A DNA stretch of 64,000 nucleotides from Takakia lepidozioides (taxonomy: Eukaryota > Streptophyta > Takakiopsida > Takakiales > Takakiaceae), in contig CM060733.1 in the NCBI GenBank assembly GCA_030704615.1, positions 28,270,001 through 28,334,000 on the forward strand, given 5' to 3'. The notes below the pieces were generated by a model, which saw nothing but the letters and a program-made list of their open reading frames with translations, had not been told where the DNA came from and did not search any database. Every line of letters begins with the position of its first letter. Position 1 is the stretch's first letter. Positions 1 to 11,700 of this stretch are shown piece after piece. Position numbers and translations under genes: made by a program.

Positions 1-120
1 TAACACATATACTTTTTTAACGCTTATGGAGGTCACAGATATGGAGGGCCGACTGTAGTGTGAAATATGATGGACACGCGAAACTTACAAATCAAAACTC
101 TCTTGAACACTGCAAGGAAC

Positions 121-537
121 TCATACCTGAGTCCAACCCATGAACATGTCGGAGATGATGCATGCAGGAGGACCTACGAGGGTAGCCGTGGGAGGGTTCA
201 CCAGTGACCTTATGAGTTCTTCAAAGGATCCTTTTATGGTGGGTGATGACGTTGCCATCCTCAGGCCAAGAAATGACGCGCCATATAAAGTTGCATATTC
301 TGTAGGAAACTTAATAGCTACCAAATGTATACTGTGGCTGAATGCAAAATCGGCGTCATCGGTCAGGGCTTGTTTCGCGCTGGAAAGATGAGGGGTCGTG
401 ATCACAAAGGTGACAGTGACGCCATTGCTAGCCAAGATCTTCGACAATTGCACGAATCGGCCAATGTGGCCTGGCGCTGGAAAGGGGAAGGCAACCACAT
501 GAGGTCCTGGATGGAGTTTAGATGCCTCAACCACCAT
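121..537 (-). CDS. UDP-glycosyltransferase, first exon (gene runs off the left edge)
   Basis: Plant-type family 1 UDP-glycosyltransferase, which would move a sugar from a UDP-sugar to a small molecule in the cytosol. The visible part is the N-terminal acceptor domain. After ATG at 537 comes a beta-strand and the FPFPAPGHIGRF segment, whose Gly-His (residues 23-24) is at the place of the family's catalytic histidine. Then come QLSKILASNGVTVTFV and, near the end, an ACIISDMFMGW strand. Coding stops at a strong donor, CAG/GTATGA, at about 128/127, so the rest of the gene with the donor-sugar (PSPG) box lies outside the window. No lesion is seen in this exon. It could be a paralogue of the broken UGT at 39-40.5 kb, which lies in the same orientation. 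Confidence 0.85.
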   Translation of the reverse strand: MVVEASKLHPGPHVVAFPFPAPGHIGRFVQLSKILASNGVTVTFVITTPHLSSAKQALTDDADFAFSHSIHLVAIKFPTEYATLYGASFLGLRMATSSPTIKGSFEELIRSLVNPPTATLVGPPACIISDMFMGWTQV

Positions 538-1309
538 GTCGCCAAGGACGGTGTCTTAGAACAGATTCTGCAGAAACCCGAAAAAGTTCCCATCAGTAAT
601 GACAGAGACACTACTCAGGTTGAGTGGGAGAGATCATAGTCCTAACCAGGCACATATTTCCAAATCCTCTTAAATTCCATCTAGACTTGCTTATGTGCGT
701 AACGTATGAGTCAGACCTCGTCCACTGATGGTGACATTGGCACTCTAAATCCTTTAACAGCATTTGAAAACAACATGGACCCAATTTCAGCCCATTTGGT
801 CCTTTCCTTCTGTACAGAAAGTCTTCATTCCAATTGCAACATTACCATGAAGATTCACAGTCCGACAGTGACATCTTAACCATAGTCACCGTGATGCTTC
901 AGTGAAGAAAATAGGCCCTGGAAGAAAATTATCGTTGTCGCGGAAGCAACGTGCAGTATGGAGGGTGAAGTGTGCAGGCTGAAAAAGAGTTGAGTTGGAT
1001 TGTCCTACCTCAAAGCAGGCCGACTGCGTAAGCAGAGCAGATGCTGTTGGCCTGTAGTAGGAGCACGCGGCAAGAGGATCGCCGCGGAAGGCTGGCCCTG
1101 TCCAATTCCACGAGCTGCCTGCAGCTCACGAAGCGAAGAGAAAAAGGAAATGAACACTCACATCACCGCCAGACCTCAAAGTGCTTCAGCTCAACTCGGG
1201 TCTATGTCCAACATACCCTTACTCGGGGGTGCTCAAGGGTCCCACGCATCCACTGCGCACACCCCACTCGTCACTTGGACTATACACATATTTTAGATCT
1301 AACTCAGTA

Positions 1310-1329
1310 ACACAGTACATGTACTGTGT
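1310..1329. repeat. 20-bp perfect palindrome
   Basis: The half-site ACACAGTACA is followed directly by its reverse complement. It lies 13 bp before the nested hairpin at 1342 in an otherwise gene-free stretch (538-2490), where I see no convincing coding sequence. Confidence 0.8.
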
Positions 1330-1341
1330 AGTTAAGTGTAG

Positions 1342-1418
1342 GGTAAGCCTCCGAGTTGGAGGGGATTACCGGAATGAGCCGGCGAGTGTAGGTAATCCCC
1401 GACACGAGGAGGCTTACC
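1342..1418. repeat. Nested two-stem inverted repeat
   Basis: An outer arm GGTAAGCCTCC pairs with GGAGGCTTACC, and an inner arm GGGGATTACC pairs with GGTAATCCCC, with short spacers between. Two successive perfect stems of 11 and 10 bp are unlikely by chance. It could be a small foldback element or a structured transcript. No transposase or coding sequence is attached. Confidence 0.75.
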
Positions 1419-1456
1419 GTGCGTGAAGAACGCGCAGGGAACGCTGCAATGCACGC

Positions 1457-1670
1457 GCCAGGCTGGCCAGTGAGTTACACGATCCTATAATCTACCCGCC
1501 AGGCTGTCGAGTGAGTTACAAGATCCTGTAATCTACCCGCCAGGCTGTCGAGTGAGTTACACGATCCTGTAATCTACCCGCCAGGCTGTCGAGTGAGTTA
1601 CAAGATCCTGTAATCTACCCGCCAGGCTGTCGAGTGAGTTACACGATCCTGTAGTCTACCCGCCAGGCTG
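1457..1670. repeat. 41-bp minisatellite, five units
   Basis: Units beginning GCCAGGCTG start at 1457, 1498, 1539, 1580 and 1621 (exact 41-bp spacing), with a partial sixth at 1662. Units differ by a few substitutions, for example an alternation of ACACGATCC and ACAAGATCC. Non-coding tandem repeat. Confidence 0.9.
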
Positions 1671-2492
1671 GGGCGTAAAGTTCTTTAATGGCTTGTAACG
1701 GAAGACGATCAGTCTGTCCTCGCCGCTCGGAGATGTAATTGAGTTCACGAGATCTCTTCCTCCTCCACAATGCCGAGGTCACTGCGTGTCAGCTTTGTAA
1801 CGAGCGTAAAGAACTTTCAGCTTTTTGGCTTGGCTTTTAGCACATGTATCCTGCTGGCACTGTACACTTCGCCAAGCATTAGATGGGGCCCTGGAGTTGA
1901 ATGCGAGGGGCCCGGTTCCGCCAGCGTGGAACCCCCCCACCCCACGCCCACCCCCCGCTCCAACGCCCGCACACCGCGCGGCTGCTGCCGCGCGGCACGC
2001 CCTCCCGCGCCTCATGTTCCTGCTGCCAGGACATGAGACGTGCCCTCTCCCGCATCCCCATCCCTCCTCCCATCCTGCCCTCATGCATGGCATCGCCCTC
2101 CATCCCCATGCATGCCTTCATCCTCCCCATGCTACATGGCATCCCAAGCATACATCATGCCCTCTTTCAAAAATCATTCTGACATCTATTCAAATTTCAA
2201 ATGGCAAATCTGAAGAAAGAATGGACGTTGGGATATATGTCACATCGTCACATACACTCCAACCCTAATCCAAGGTTCTGCTATCCTCATCGTGCATTTT
2301 CTTGTAGAGTAGTTCTCTCCATGCCTTCCAAACGCGTCCCCACCTTGGCACTCTGCGTTCACCTTCCATACTGAATTGTGTTTGTATAATGTTGCCCACA
2401 TGAACATGTTGCATTGCATTGTAAGTTGCGTGTGGATGTCTGGGCCACATGAAGAAGTTTGGGCTTGCATAGGGTCCAATTTGTTGTCTGAT

Positions 2493-3120
2493 CACTAGAG
2501 GAAAAACGCGGAATAACCACTAGCCCTTTAACCACTACTGTCTTTTTCCACTCTATAAACCACTAGTAACCACTTGCCAGTGGTTAATCCCAATGAAATG
2601 CCACGGTGGCATCACATACATTGGTTGGAAGTGGTTTCAACCACTCGGTAGTCCACGTGTAATAATTTGTTTTTATTTATTATTATTTATTTGGTAATAC
2701 ATTTTAATTAATATAATATAATATTCCACGTGGACGAGTGCAGTGGTACATTGTGAGTGGTTATAGACACCTCGGTGACGGGAAGTGGTTGAAACCACTT
2801 GCTACTCCACGTGTAATAATTCAAATTTTATTTGTGATTTATGATTTTGAAATATATTTTAATTAATAAATATAATATTCCTTGTGGACGGGGACAGTGC
2901 ACATTGATCTTGAGTGGTTAACGACACCTCATTGATTTGTACCACTTTGACAGTGGTAGAGAGTGGGTGGTGAAAGACAATGCAGTAATTGAAACCACTA
3001 TTCTAGTTGTCGCTCATGAGTGGTTGCCTACGCAACAGTGATTGGTACCACTTTTTGGGTGATACATGAAAAAATTTAAGTGGTTTGTGCAGCTGTGACA
3101 GACTTTGAAAAACAGACAAG
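2493..3120. mobile_element. CACTA element terminus and subterminal repeats
   Basis: The stretch starts with CACTAGAGGAAAAA, which matches the usual start of plant CACTA (EnSpm) inverted repeats. The next 600 bp hold roughly twenty copies of AACCACT or its complement AGTGGTT in both orientations, the typical subterminal transposase-binding landscape. The coding piece that follows (DUF4216, 3145-3788) supports this. The opposite terminus was not found; similar AGTGGTT motifs occur between 15.5 and 17 kb. Confidence 0.75.
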
Positions 3121-3144
3121 TGGCCAGATCATTGTGGGATGATG

Positions 3145-3788
3145 CTATTGAACAAATGGTTCCAACAATAAACTTTCTTCTGAATTTGAAACATATTCGT
3201 CACCCTCTGAATCACTTTGCTCAACTGGAATAGCAGTTGGTTGCACAAATGCCGCTTGAATGGTAGCCAACATAGCCAAGTCTTCTTTATTTAGAGCCGT
3301 GGCACCATCTAATGACCTAGGTATTGGCTGATCTGATAAGGTAGACGGTGCCTGAAGGCCATCGAAATCTGCATTTTTTCCAATGTCACATTGATCTATG
3401 TCCGCCACAATCTTTTTTGCTCTTGGATCCTTCCGAAGGACTACCTTCCACTCCGAACTTGGGGACTCATCCGAAAAGAACATCTGTTCAACTTGAGATG
3501 GAAAGATGAACAGCTGATCATTGGCGGGTAACATCCTCCCAAAATTCGCAAGTAGAAACCATACGAATCCCGCTTCATTGTAGCATTTTGTCCAACGAGG
3601 TTGGCCCTCATCCAAGCACAACGAAATACAATGGGGTGCACTCGTCCATAATCCAATTTCAAGATCTCTTTGATGACCCCAACGTACTCTAATGGTGACA
3701 TGACTGAATTTCTATCACGCACACTATTTCTGCTCTGTTGCTAGAAGACGGATGCAACTCCGGAATCAAAAGAGACAAGAAGACGACT
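3145..3788 (-). pseudogene. CACTA transposase gene, 3' part (DUF4216 domain)
   Basis: The minus strand encodes a DUF4216-type domain found at the C-terminus of plant CACTA TNP2 proteins. Recognisable parts are SPLEYVGVIKEILKLDY, PIVFRCAWM, YGFYLRILGGCYPP and a QVEQMFFSDE-like strand followed by EWKVVLRKDPR. A single frame change lies near 3600. The acidic tail ends at 3145. Its upstream half is at 15124-16635: removing the MULE and one 9-bp target copy joins the two halves in the same reading frame, with one TAG in the joined region. It is therefore one gene split by an insertion. Confidence 0.8.
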
Positions 3789-3797
3789 CTCCGTGTC

Positions 3798-4010
3798 CAA
3801 CGACACAATGGCGTGAGCGTTGCACGTGAGCGCGCGAGCGTACGCTCACGCAGGAGTGACGTGGCGTGAGCGTACGCTCACGCCAGCTGACGTGGCGTGA
3901 GCCTGCACACATGCTGACGTGGCGTGAGCGTCATGTCAGCATGCTGATGTGGCGGTAAATGATGACGTGGCACTGTCCGTCAACTGCCACGTCAGCATTA
4001 ACATGCGCCG
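3798..4010. repeat. Left terminal inverted repeat region of the MULE
   Basis: Contains several GTGACGTGGCGTGAGCG-type units and their complement GCTCACGCC. It pairs with 14980-15114. The first 65 bp match the complement of the right end best. From 4010 to 4429 I see no gene, only the transposase gene's 3' flank. Confidence 0.75.
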
Positions 4011-4429
4011 CCTATAACCGTGGAATTAATGCAGGGAATCTTGCCTAAATAGAATCAAGACGAGCGTTGAGGCCTACAATTGCAGCATCCAACATTGTGC
4101 AATTACAAATGTTTGTTTCACTTTTACAATTACGAAGACGACAAAATATCCTCACAAAGTGTGCGCCATAAAGGCTGCCACGAGAAGACTTCCTCCCTCC
4201 TCAAATAACAATGAGAGTTATGATCATCTTCAAAAGATGATTGTAGTGCATAGCGACAGCAAGACATGTAGACTTCGAACGGTGCAATGACAAATGTGCA
4301 CTACCTAAAAGTTGTCACTCAGACCTCACTCCGTATAGTTGGAGGCCATATCATTGCACAGCCGACGAATTGATGTGAATTACACATTTCAAATCATGGT
4401 CATCCACATACCACATTACATAGTTCATG

Positions 4430-7400
4430 CTACCCATGTGTTGTATCCCGCTGCAAAAGAGTATCGACCTCGTTGAAACTCATAGTGGCCTGGTGAATGA
4501 AGTTGTCACGTTTGGGATCGCAAACCATCCTCCTCAAAAATATGAAATACAAATGTTTGCAGGGTATGAATTTACCTCTCTTGCCCAAACTGGTTGATAG
4601 CATATTCACAAAATCAGGACATGTGCAATTGGGGAAATTGGAAACCGTGATGTCGTAGGTCCTGTCATGAACAGCAGATGTGGAAGTGATGATTGTGAAT
4701 ACCCGACCATATCCTGGATCGGGTACTTCCGTGGTGCTTCCAACACGAGCTTGGAGCATTCTTGCGGACTCCACTTTGCCAAAGTGTTCAGCGGTTGGAG
4801 GGAAACGCCGAACGAGCTTTCCATCTCGTTTGGTTGGCCACAAGTCAGGATTTGCCGGGGGGACCCGGGAGGACGCAGGAGTAGTAGCACATGCATGGAG
4901 TTGGGGTTGTCTCGCAAGGGAAAAACCTGCCTCCTCCACATTTCAATCTCCTGAAAGCTGAGATGTGTTCCCACCTTCACGGGCCAAATGGTTGGAGGAG
5001 ATGGCTTCATCACTACGGAAGGACGCACAGTTCCATGCACACATCTGGCACAATCATCTGCGCAGAACCAGAACTTGTGGTTCTTGGCTTCTGGTTGACC
5101 GTATGGACGCATCAAGCCCGTGAAAGTCGGAGCAGGAGTTCGGGCACCACCTCTGGATATAGATGAAGTGCACTTCTCGAAATTAGTTGCCCTGATCGCT
5201 GTACATTTCACACGAGACCCGACACTTGTGCGTTCTATGTGCCAAACGTGGTCGGGGCATGCGGACTCAAGCACATCAAGGGGGTTGTTTATCTCCTGCA
5301 CCATTTCAGTGGCACGGTTTGATGCTGGAGCTTGCCGTCGTGTTGGAGGTTCCTCCACAATGGAGGTTCCGGACACGGAGCTGTCATGCAGGGGAACACG
5401 AGGCTTCGAGAAGTTATCACGGTCTGCCCTGTGGGAATCTGAATCCGAACCAGGTGGAGTGTTCAATTTCCTCTTACAGGAGCCGAATCTCTCCTCCCCT
5501 TCAAGATGTGGAACTCTAGAAACAAGTGGCGTTCCCTGGGCATACATGCTCACCGCCCGTGCTATCTTGATTGGATCCCCAGATCTGTTTGCAGCACGCA
5601 ACATCAACTCCGATTTGTCCGGACCCTTGCCACCAACCCCACCTCGTAAGAAATCACGGTATCGGGTTTGTTGTTGCAAGGCACGTATCAAATCATCTGT
5701 TGTTGCCACATACAAATCCCGACCTCTTTTCCCAGACTGCTGCAACCATGCATTGTGCACAGTTTCTGCCAAATTGCAAGATGGCATGTCTGCCATTTCC
5801 TCAATGGACATGTTCTGCAAAGAGGATAACCACACTTCAGAATAGTGCACAGGAAACAACATAAAGAAAGCAACAAAAATATGGAAAGCAAATGTATGAA
5901 TAAAGCATGAAATAGAAGCCTCGTACCATTGTCATGGCTGCTCCCCACTGTCTATACCGGAAGTGCCAAAACGCCAGCCAATCTTCCAATGCTCTCATAC
6001 TCTCAAGTGATGCAGCTCCAGAAGAGAACCACCAGGCACGAATTGTCTGGAACAAAGTGTCCGCCTCCTTCATTGTTCTAGCATCTTTGTACTCTTTGCA
6101 CAATTTACGGTGCTGAGTCTGCATCTCTGGTTTGATGTCCGACTTTGTATGTTTTTCCAGAGATTGTGTCCAATGGAATAGACATGTACGCTCTCTTCCT
6201 GGCATAGGCACTTTTGGGTCGCCCGATCCGAAGACAATACGAATAGCATTGAAATTTGCTTGAGCACTATCCGCCATGAAACCTGCGAAATTTGGAGATG
6301 GCAGCCCATGACACGTATCAGGGAATTCCACATGAGCTTCTGGGATTCCGTATCCTCGGATTGCATGTCACAAACTGCAATTGTCATAACTCGTTGGTAC
6401 ACTGGATCGTAGACATGACAAGCCATTGTCGTCCAATCCTTCACTCGTTTCACATGATCAAACATAAGAAAACAGTTCTGCAAGTCCCCAGTCTTCTGCA
6501 TCCGCTTCACGAGGCTAACCCCACTGCCCTCCCCAACAGTCGACATTTTGAAAAGAAAAACTTTGATGGCACCTTGACCTGGGAATACATTGTCCTGGAT
6601 GTAATCGTACTTGCTCAGTCGTTTCAATTCCAAAATATTGTCTATGTAGCCTCTGATCCCAGAGCCCATTCTCAATGCATTGATCTGATGCCGAATGTTA
6701 GGTGAACTTAAAGTGGAGAAATGATCCATGACCAGGTCCAATGCTGCACCGTCAAGTTTAGTCCCCACAGAATCTCCTTCACTCAAAATATGGCTTTCCA
6801 AGAAGGACTTGCTTGCGCCAAGAGCAATTGCAGATGTTGTTGCGGATGGGTTTCTCCCGAACTCCTGTTTGATCAACCTCGATACTGTCTCAACACTCTC
6901 CCTGTAATCCCCCTTCGAGACAGGATGGTTATGGAATCCAAAATGCACACAAGCTCTCGTCATTGTATTCAAACGGTGGACAACATAGTACATTCTTGCT
7001 CCGCAGAGCGCCAAGCAGGATGGCACAAGTTTGCAGAATTTGCAGACGAAAGTGTTTGCCGGTGGAGGGGCAGTCCCAGGCTGAAATGGATTCTCTGCCA
7101 GACCCTCCCATTCGCTTTGATTATGAACTCCAGACTGAAGAAAGTGTCTGCAATTCAAATTATCACACCTAAGGTGTCCATTGCAAACTGTCCTCCTGAA
7201 AACAAGCTTGTCATCATTCTGAATATTGGATGTTTTTGTTCTGCACCACGGGTGCCCGTCGTGTTTCTTGTCCATTCCATGCATCATGATTGTTACACCT
7301 CCAACTCGCGGAGGAGGAGGCAGCTCGAATAGGATATCGCCATCAAAAGTCTCCGGCAAAACTTCACAGGCACCTGCTTCAAAGATTCCCAATCAATTCC

Positions 7401-7928
7401 CCGCAACTCGCTTTTGAATCCAGCCATTCCTCCCATCGCCCGCAATTTTGGAATGACACTACAAATCTCTTCTTCATCAGCTTCTGCAACCACAGTAGGA
7501 AGGACTGGATTTGGAATTTCACTTATGTCATCATCGGAAGAATCCGAAAGCTCAACGATTGGAGTGGAGGAAGTCTGTTCTTTTTTCACCACCACCTCCC
7601 TCTTGTCTTCAACGACCGAAGCAGCAGTCCCGGGCGTCACATATGACCCAAGGGACTTTCGCCGAGGCTCTCCAAGTACTCTGTATCGACCAGGACGCAC
7701 TCTCCACTGGCTGATATGAGCCGTCTCATCACGGTTTTGGAAAGAATATTTCACCAACTTCCCTTTCAGATCGTAAACCTCTTTCTCCAAAAAGATGGAG
7801 CCATTCTGCAGCTGAAAACGGGTAGCCAAGACATGTTCCAGAACAATTGCAAATCCATTGTCAAGGACTTCCTGGGAGAACGGCACTGGTTTGTCGTCTG
7901 AGAAGAACTCCGCTTCAGAGGAAGCCAT
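4430..7928 (-). CDS. MULE transposase
   Basis: Mutator-type DDE transposase, acting in the nucleus on its own terminal repeats. From the ATG at 7928: an acidic N-terminal region; a zinc-binding region with CNGHLRCDNLNC, CKFCKLVPSC and HFGFHNHP (WRKY/GCM1-like as in other MULEs); a core with MFDHVKRVKDWTTMA, then GFMADSAQANFNAIR and a CLFHW motif; and a C-terminal SWIM finger (CTCPDF...CKHLYF). A clear 112-bp intron (5926-5815, GTAC...GCAG) interrupts it. Reading-frame changes near 7380, 6340 and 4940 are either frameshifts or introns I could not place. The gene ends 630 bp from the left terminus. It runs head-to-head with the ParB-methyltransferase gene. Confidence 0.8.
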
Positions 7929-8783
7929 CTTCCTTCCTCGAGTATGTTTGTACCTTGCTATCGCAGATCTAGTGTAAATCGGTTTACTGCTGTCTCCAGA
8001 ACACAGTTGAAGAATGAGCAGAGCATATGGCGGAGGAAGCTCAGATAACGACTGTGCATATTCTGTTATTCATTCCAGATATGCAGCCGTCCATTTTAAT
8101 TACTTTTCTTGTGGGCCCAGTGGTCAGAGAATCCATAGGGGCAGTGTCGGCAACTGTTAAACCGTTAATCAGAACCTCATCAATAAACCCAATAACAAAG
8201 CCGACTTCCTGGAAGCATGCCACAGGATCCGAGAATGGGATTGCAGATTAAGTAAATGTATCTATATACTACTACCAATGATCATGCGCACCTGGAAAGT
8301 TCCAAATGTGCAACGAATGTGGGGTTTGGATAACAAGGATGACCGTGTATGATATTCTAAAATTTGTCATCAAACTCTCGTTCATTTATATTTATTTGTT
8401 TAAGACTGCGCATCAATTTCTGGGATTCGCTGTTCTTTTTAAATATTGAACCAGTTATAATTTAGAACACGCCGTTTTGTTTTGGGCGGCACACGTCAGA
8501 CATCCATAACTGAATACGAACAGCTGTACACCAATTGCTGGCATGTGCACTAATATCGAAACGACTATGTGTAACGGTCACGCGGGAGGGAATCCGATGC
8601 TTCTAGAGACACGCAAGAACACAGGCAATCCCGCAAGAAATCGGGAGTCACTGCGTTTTTCTACTTTTCGCGCTTAGAGGGAGAGTGGTAGTCAAGCTGG
8701 AGAGGGTTCCTTCTAGAATACGAAAGAGAAGAAAGTCTCTTTATTTTACTTCCCTTAGAGAGAGACGCAGAGCAAGAGAGAAA
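7929..8783. promoter_or_regulatory. Shared intergenic region between divergent MULE genes
   Basis: 855 bp lie between the transposase ATG (minus strand) and the ParB-methyltransferase ATG (plus strand). No coding sequence is convincing here. The arrangement implies a bidirectional promoter or two back-to-back promoters. I found no decisive TATA box. Confidence 0.4.
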
Positions 8784-11700
8784 ATGACGAGGCGTCGTTT
8801 GTTGGAGAACACAGGGCCAAGGCAGCAGGTGAACGCGGAGACTGATTCACAAGAGCAGACGGAGACTGAGGCAGCGGCTGCGACACAGCCGGCGATAAGA
8901 GTGCGCCAGCCTGTGGAGGCAGAGATGAATCGCAGGGACACTGAAGAAGGTGGAAGCACGCGGAACGCCAAACCTGAAGAAGGTCAAGAAACCCTTGCGC
9001 AGACAGAAACTCCAGCAGATGTGAGAGGGAAGAGGAAAGCTGCAGAAGGGGATCAAAGTTCAAAACCTAAGAAGGTGCCAGTAAGTTTTATCATATAGTC
9101 TATGTGATTGCCTTTCAAGGAGTCCTTCCTCTTCCATTCTTTAGCAGGAACTACTGAATCGCGAGCGTCGTTAACGCCATTCGATTCTGCTCATGAGATT
9201 TATGTACCTATGTGTTTGAAGAGAGAGTCTGCACTTACTATTCTCCCTAAACTATACTGAATGTCGTTGCCGCCAATCAGTTGCACATATATGTCATTTC
9301 ACAAAACCGATCCGGCAGGTTGTTATCTTTTGTGATTGTCGTTAACGCCGTTCGCTATCGCTCTCACTTTTGTTTTGAATACGGCAGTCTCGGCTTTGCA
9401 TCTGTAGATTGTGCTGAATTCTTTCACACCATTCATGGTGAGTTTCCTTGATACAGAGTGATTGTCGTTACCGCCATTCACTATTTGCAAATGACTTAGT
9501 CAGAACTGAATGGCATCGTGCAGAAAACTGTGAGGTCGAAGCCTACAGGATCAGAGGGGAAAGGATCTGGAGATGGGGACGAGTCCGCAAAAAGCTCAGA
9601 GAATACAGATGAAGCAGATGAATCCGAAGTGCACTACCTTGACAAGGTGAAAGAACTCATGTCATTCCAGAAGGTAAACTCTCAGGAGGTTATAAGGGAC
9701 ATGCTCGTATCTGGAGGGCGTCTGGACATACCTCTGTGCCGGATGATATCAATGCCTGTTGTGCGTCCACCTCTTTCCCATGACATAACAAAATTGGAGA
9801 GTGATTTTGTGCATGGATATAGACTTGGTGCACAAGTTTTTTATGTGTCCTGACGGATATAAATGGGAAAAGCACATTAGTTTCTCCAGAGATCAGTGAT
9901 AACTGGGATGAGTGCTGGAAAGATGCCAATGAGGAGTTCGAGCTGGGCCTCATGATGGGAAAGAACACCCAGCAATTTTGCAACCACATGTTCTACGTCT
10001 GGGACGGCAACCACCGATTGCTGGCATGGATGGGATACATTCAGAAACACCATTCGAAAGACAAAGACAAGCATGTTGCTGTGGAGGCAATGGTTTTGGA
10101 TCCAGGAAACGACATCGCTAGGCTTCTTACAGCTATGCACGACGTGAACAAGTAAGTCATCCAGGAGATTTGATTCCCTCTGTAGTGTCTTGTTGATCCT
10201 CAAAAAACAGTGTTAAGGAATGCAATGTTTTCAATGTTTTTGCAGATCGACAGAGAAATCGCATGTGACAACAAGCTTGGTTCACACACTATTCCGAATT
10301 CAGAGGATTGGTCTGATGAAGCTGGATGATTTTCGGACAGTACTACCACCCAATATCATCAAGAAGTGCGAAACAGGAAGAGCTGCAGGCACTTGGTATT
10401 CTTTGACACGAGAGGCGTTTCTGGAGTACATGTATGCGGTAAGCCCGAGTCTGTAATCTGTTTACTTTTCGAATACATGTTTAGAGTCCCTTCGGAGCTA
10501 ATCACTACTTGAATGAATGCAGCAAGAACTGGCAGAGGCAGCTGAGAAGGGAAAATCCGAATATTACCGCACTACACCAGAGGAACTAAGGACATCAAAG
10601 GGTGTGGAAGCTGCAATAAAGAAGGAGTTTGAGATGCGAAGAACCAAATTGATGTCAGCCTTCGGAAAGCAGCTTAGAATAGTAGATCCTGGACTTGGTC
10701 CTGAGTTCCTTCAGCAGATCAAAACACACTATGACAAGCATGTGCATCCGGAGATGCAGCAGGAGAAATTGCACCGGCTGGCCATATCGATGGTCGACCC
10801 ACAAACAAAAATAAGGTGGCTGGAGATATGGAACTCAGATCAAACAGTAAAGGACTTGAATCAGTTCCCAAAGAGCACCATACAGCCTGACACAAAGGTG
10901 GAAGGAATCAGTGATTTGGTGTTTGATAACTGGCTCCACAAGGCTACATTTTGGAGTCAGGTGTGTATTCGAACATGCTGTTTCTTCTCTTCAAGTATGT
11001 GATGTGTTTCTTTTTTGCAATTCTGACAAATATTCTATTTGCAGCTCGAAAAGCGCGCCGTCATTGTGCTGGATCAGACTTTGAAGGACCTGAACATTGC
11101 GATTGTTTCCCCTCCCCAAATGTCATTGGAGGCATACATAAGGAAGTGGAGAGGTCTCACCTGGAGATACTGTTTTTTCCGGGAGTTCTCCAAAGATGGT
11201 AACATTTTACGGTCCAACGACTTTGACAGTCAGGTTGGAGGAGAGTGGGCCATGATGCGAGTTGTGTACAGGTGAAATGTCATACTTGAAACTCTACTGT
11301 TTTTTTGGGAAAAATTGTGGCTTCATATGGATTGCAATCTTAGATCCAGATTGAATGTCGTTGACGACATTCACTTCTTTGTCTGAGTCATTCTTAAGCG
11401 AGTATATGAATTCACCTGGTTAGGATCTAAGGGTGCAATTATATTGTCCCTGATTAGAATTGATAATGTCCTTGAATGGCGTTGACGACATTCACATACG
11501 GAGTTGTTGTGCGGTCCTCAAGGTTATTTAAATTTTTGTAATGTCCATAGAGGATACAATGAGGGTTGATCACTTCATTTTGCTGAATGTCAATGCAGAC
11601 ATTCAGTTGTTCTGCATTGTTTTTTCCTCTTGCGATGAATATGGAGGCTTCATAAGCTCTGTTTTAAGAAATCCAAAGTGAATGTCGTTAACGACATTCA

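Noticed and set aside
1457-1670. CRISPR-like regular repeats
   Set aside because: The repeat unit fills the whole 41-bp period with no unique spacers, and the sequence is eukaryotic.
1770-2270. Proline-rich and histidine-rich open frames on both strands
   Set aside because: They overlap each other in C-rich sequence, with no splice context, domain or codon pattern.
5120-5845. Long plus-strand open frame of 241 codons
   Set aside because: It is antisense to the MULE transposase, whose domains are recognisable on the minus strand.
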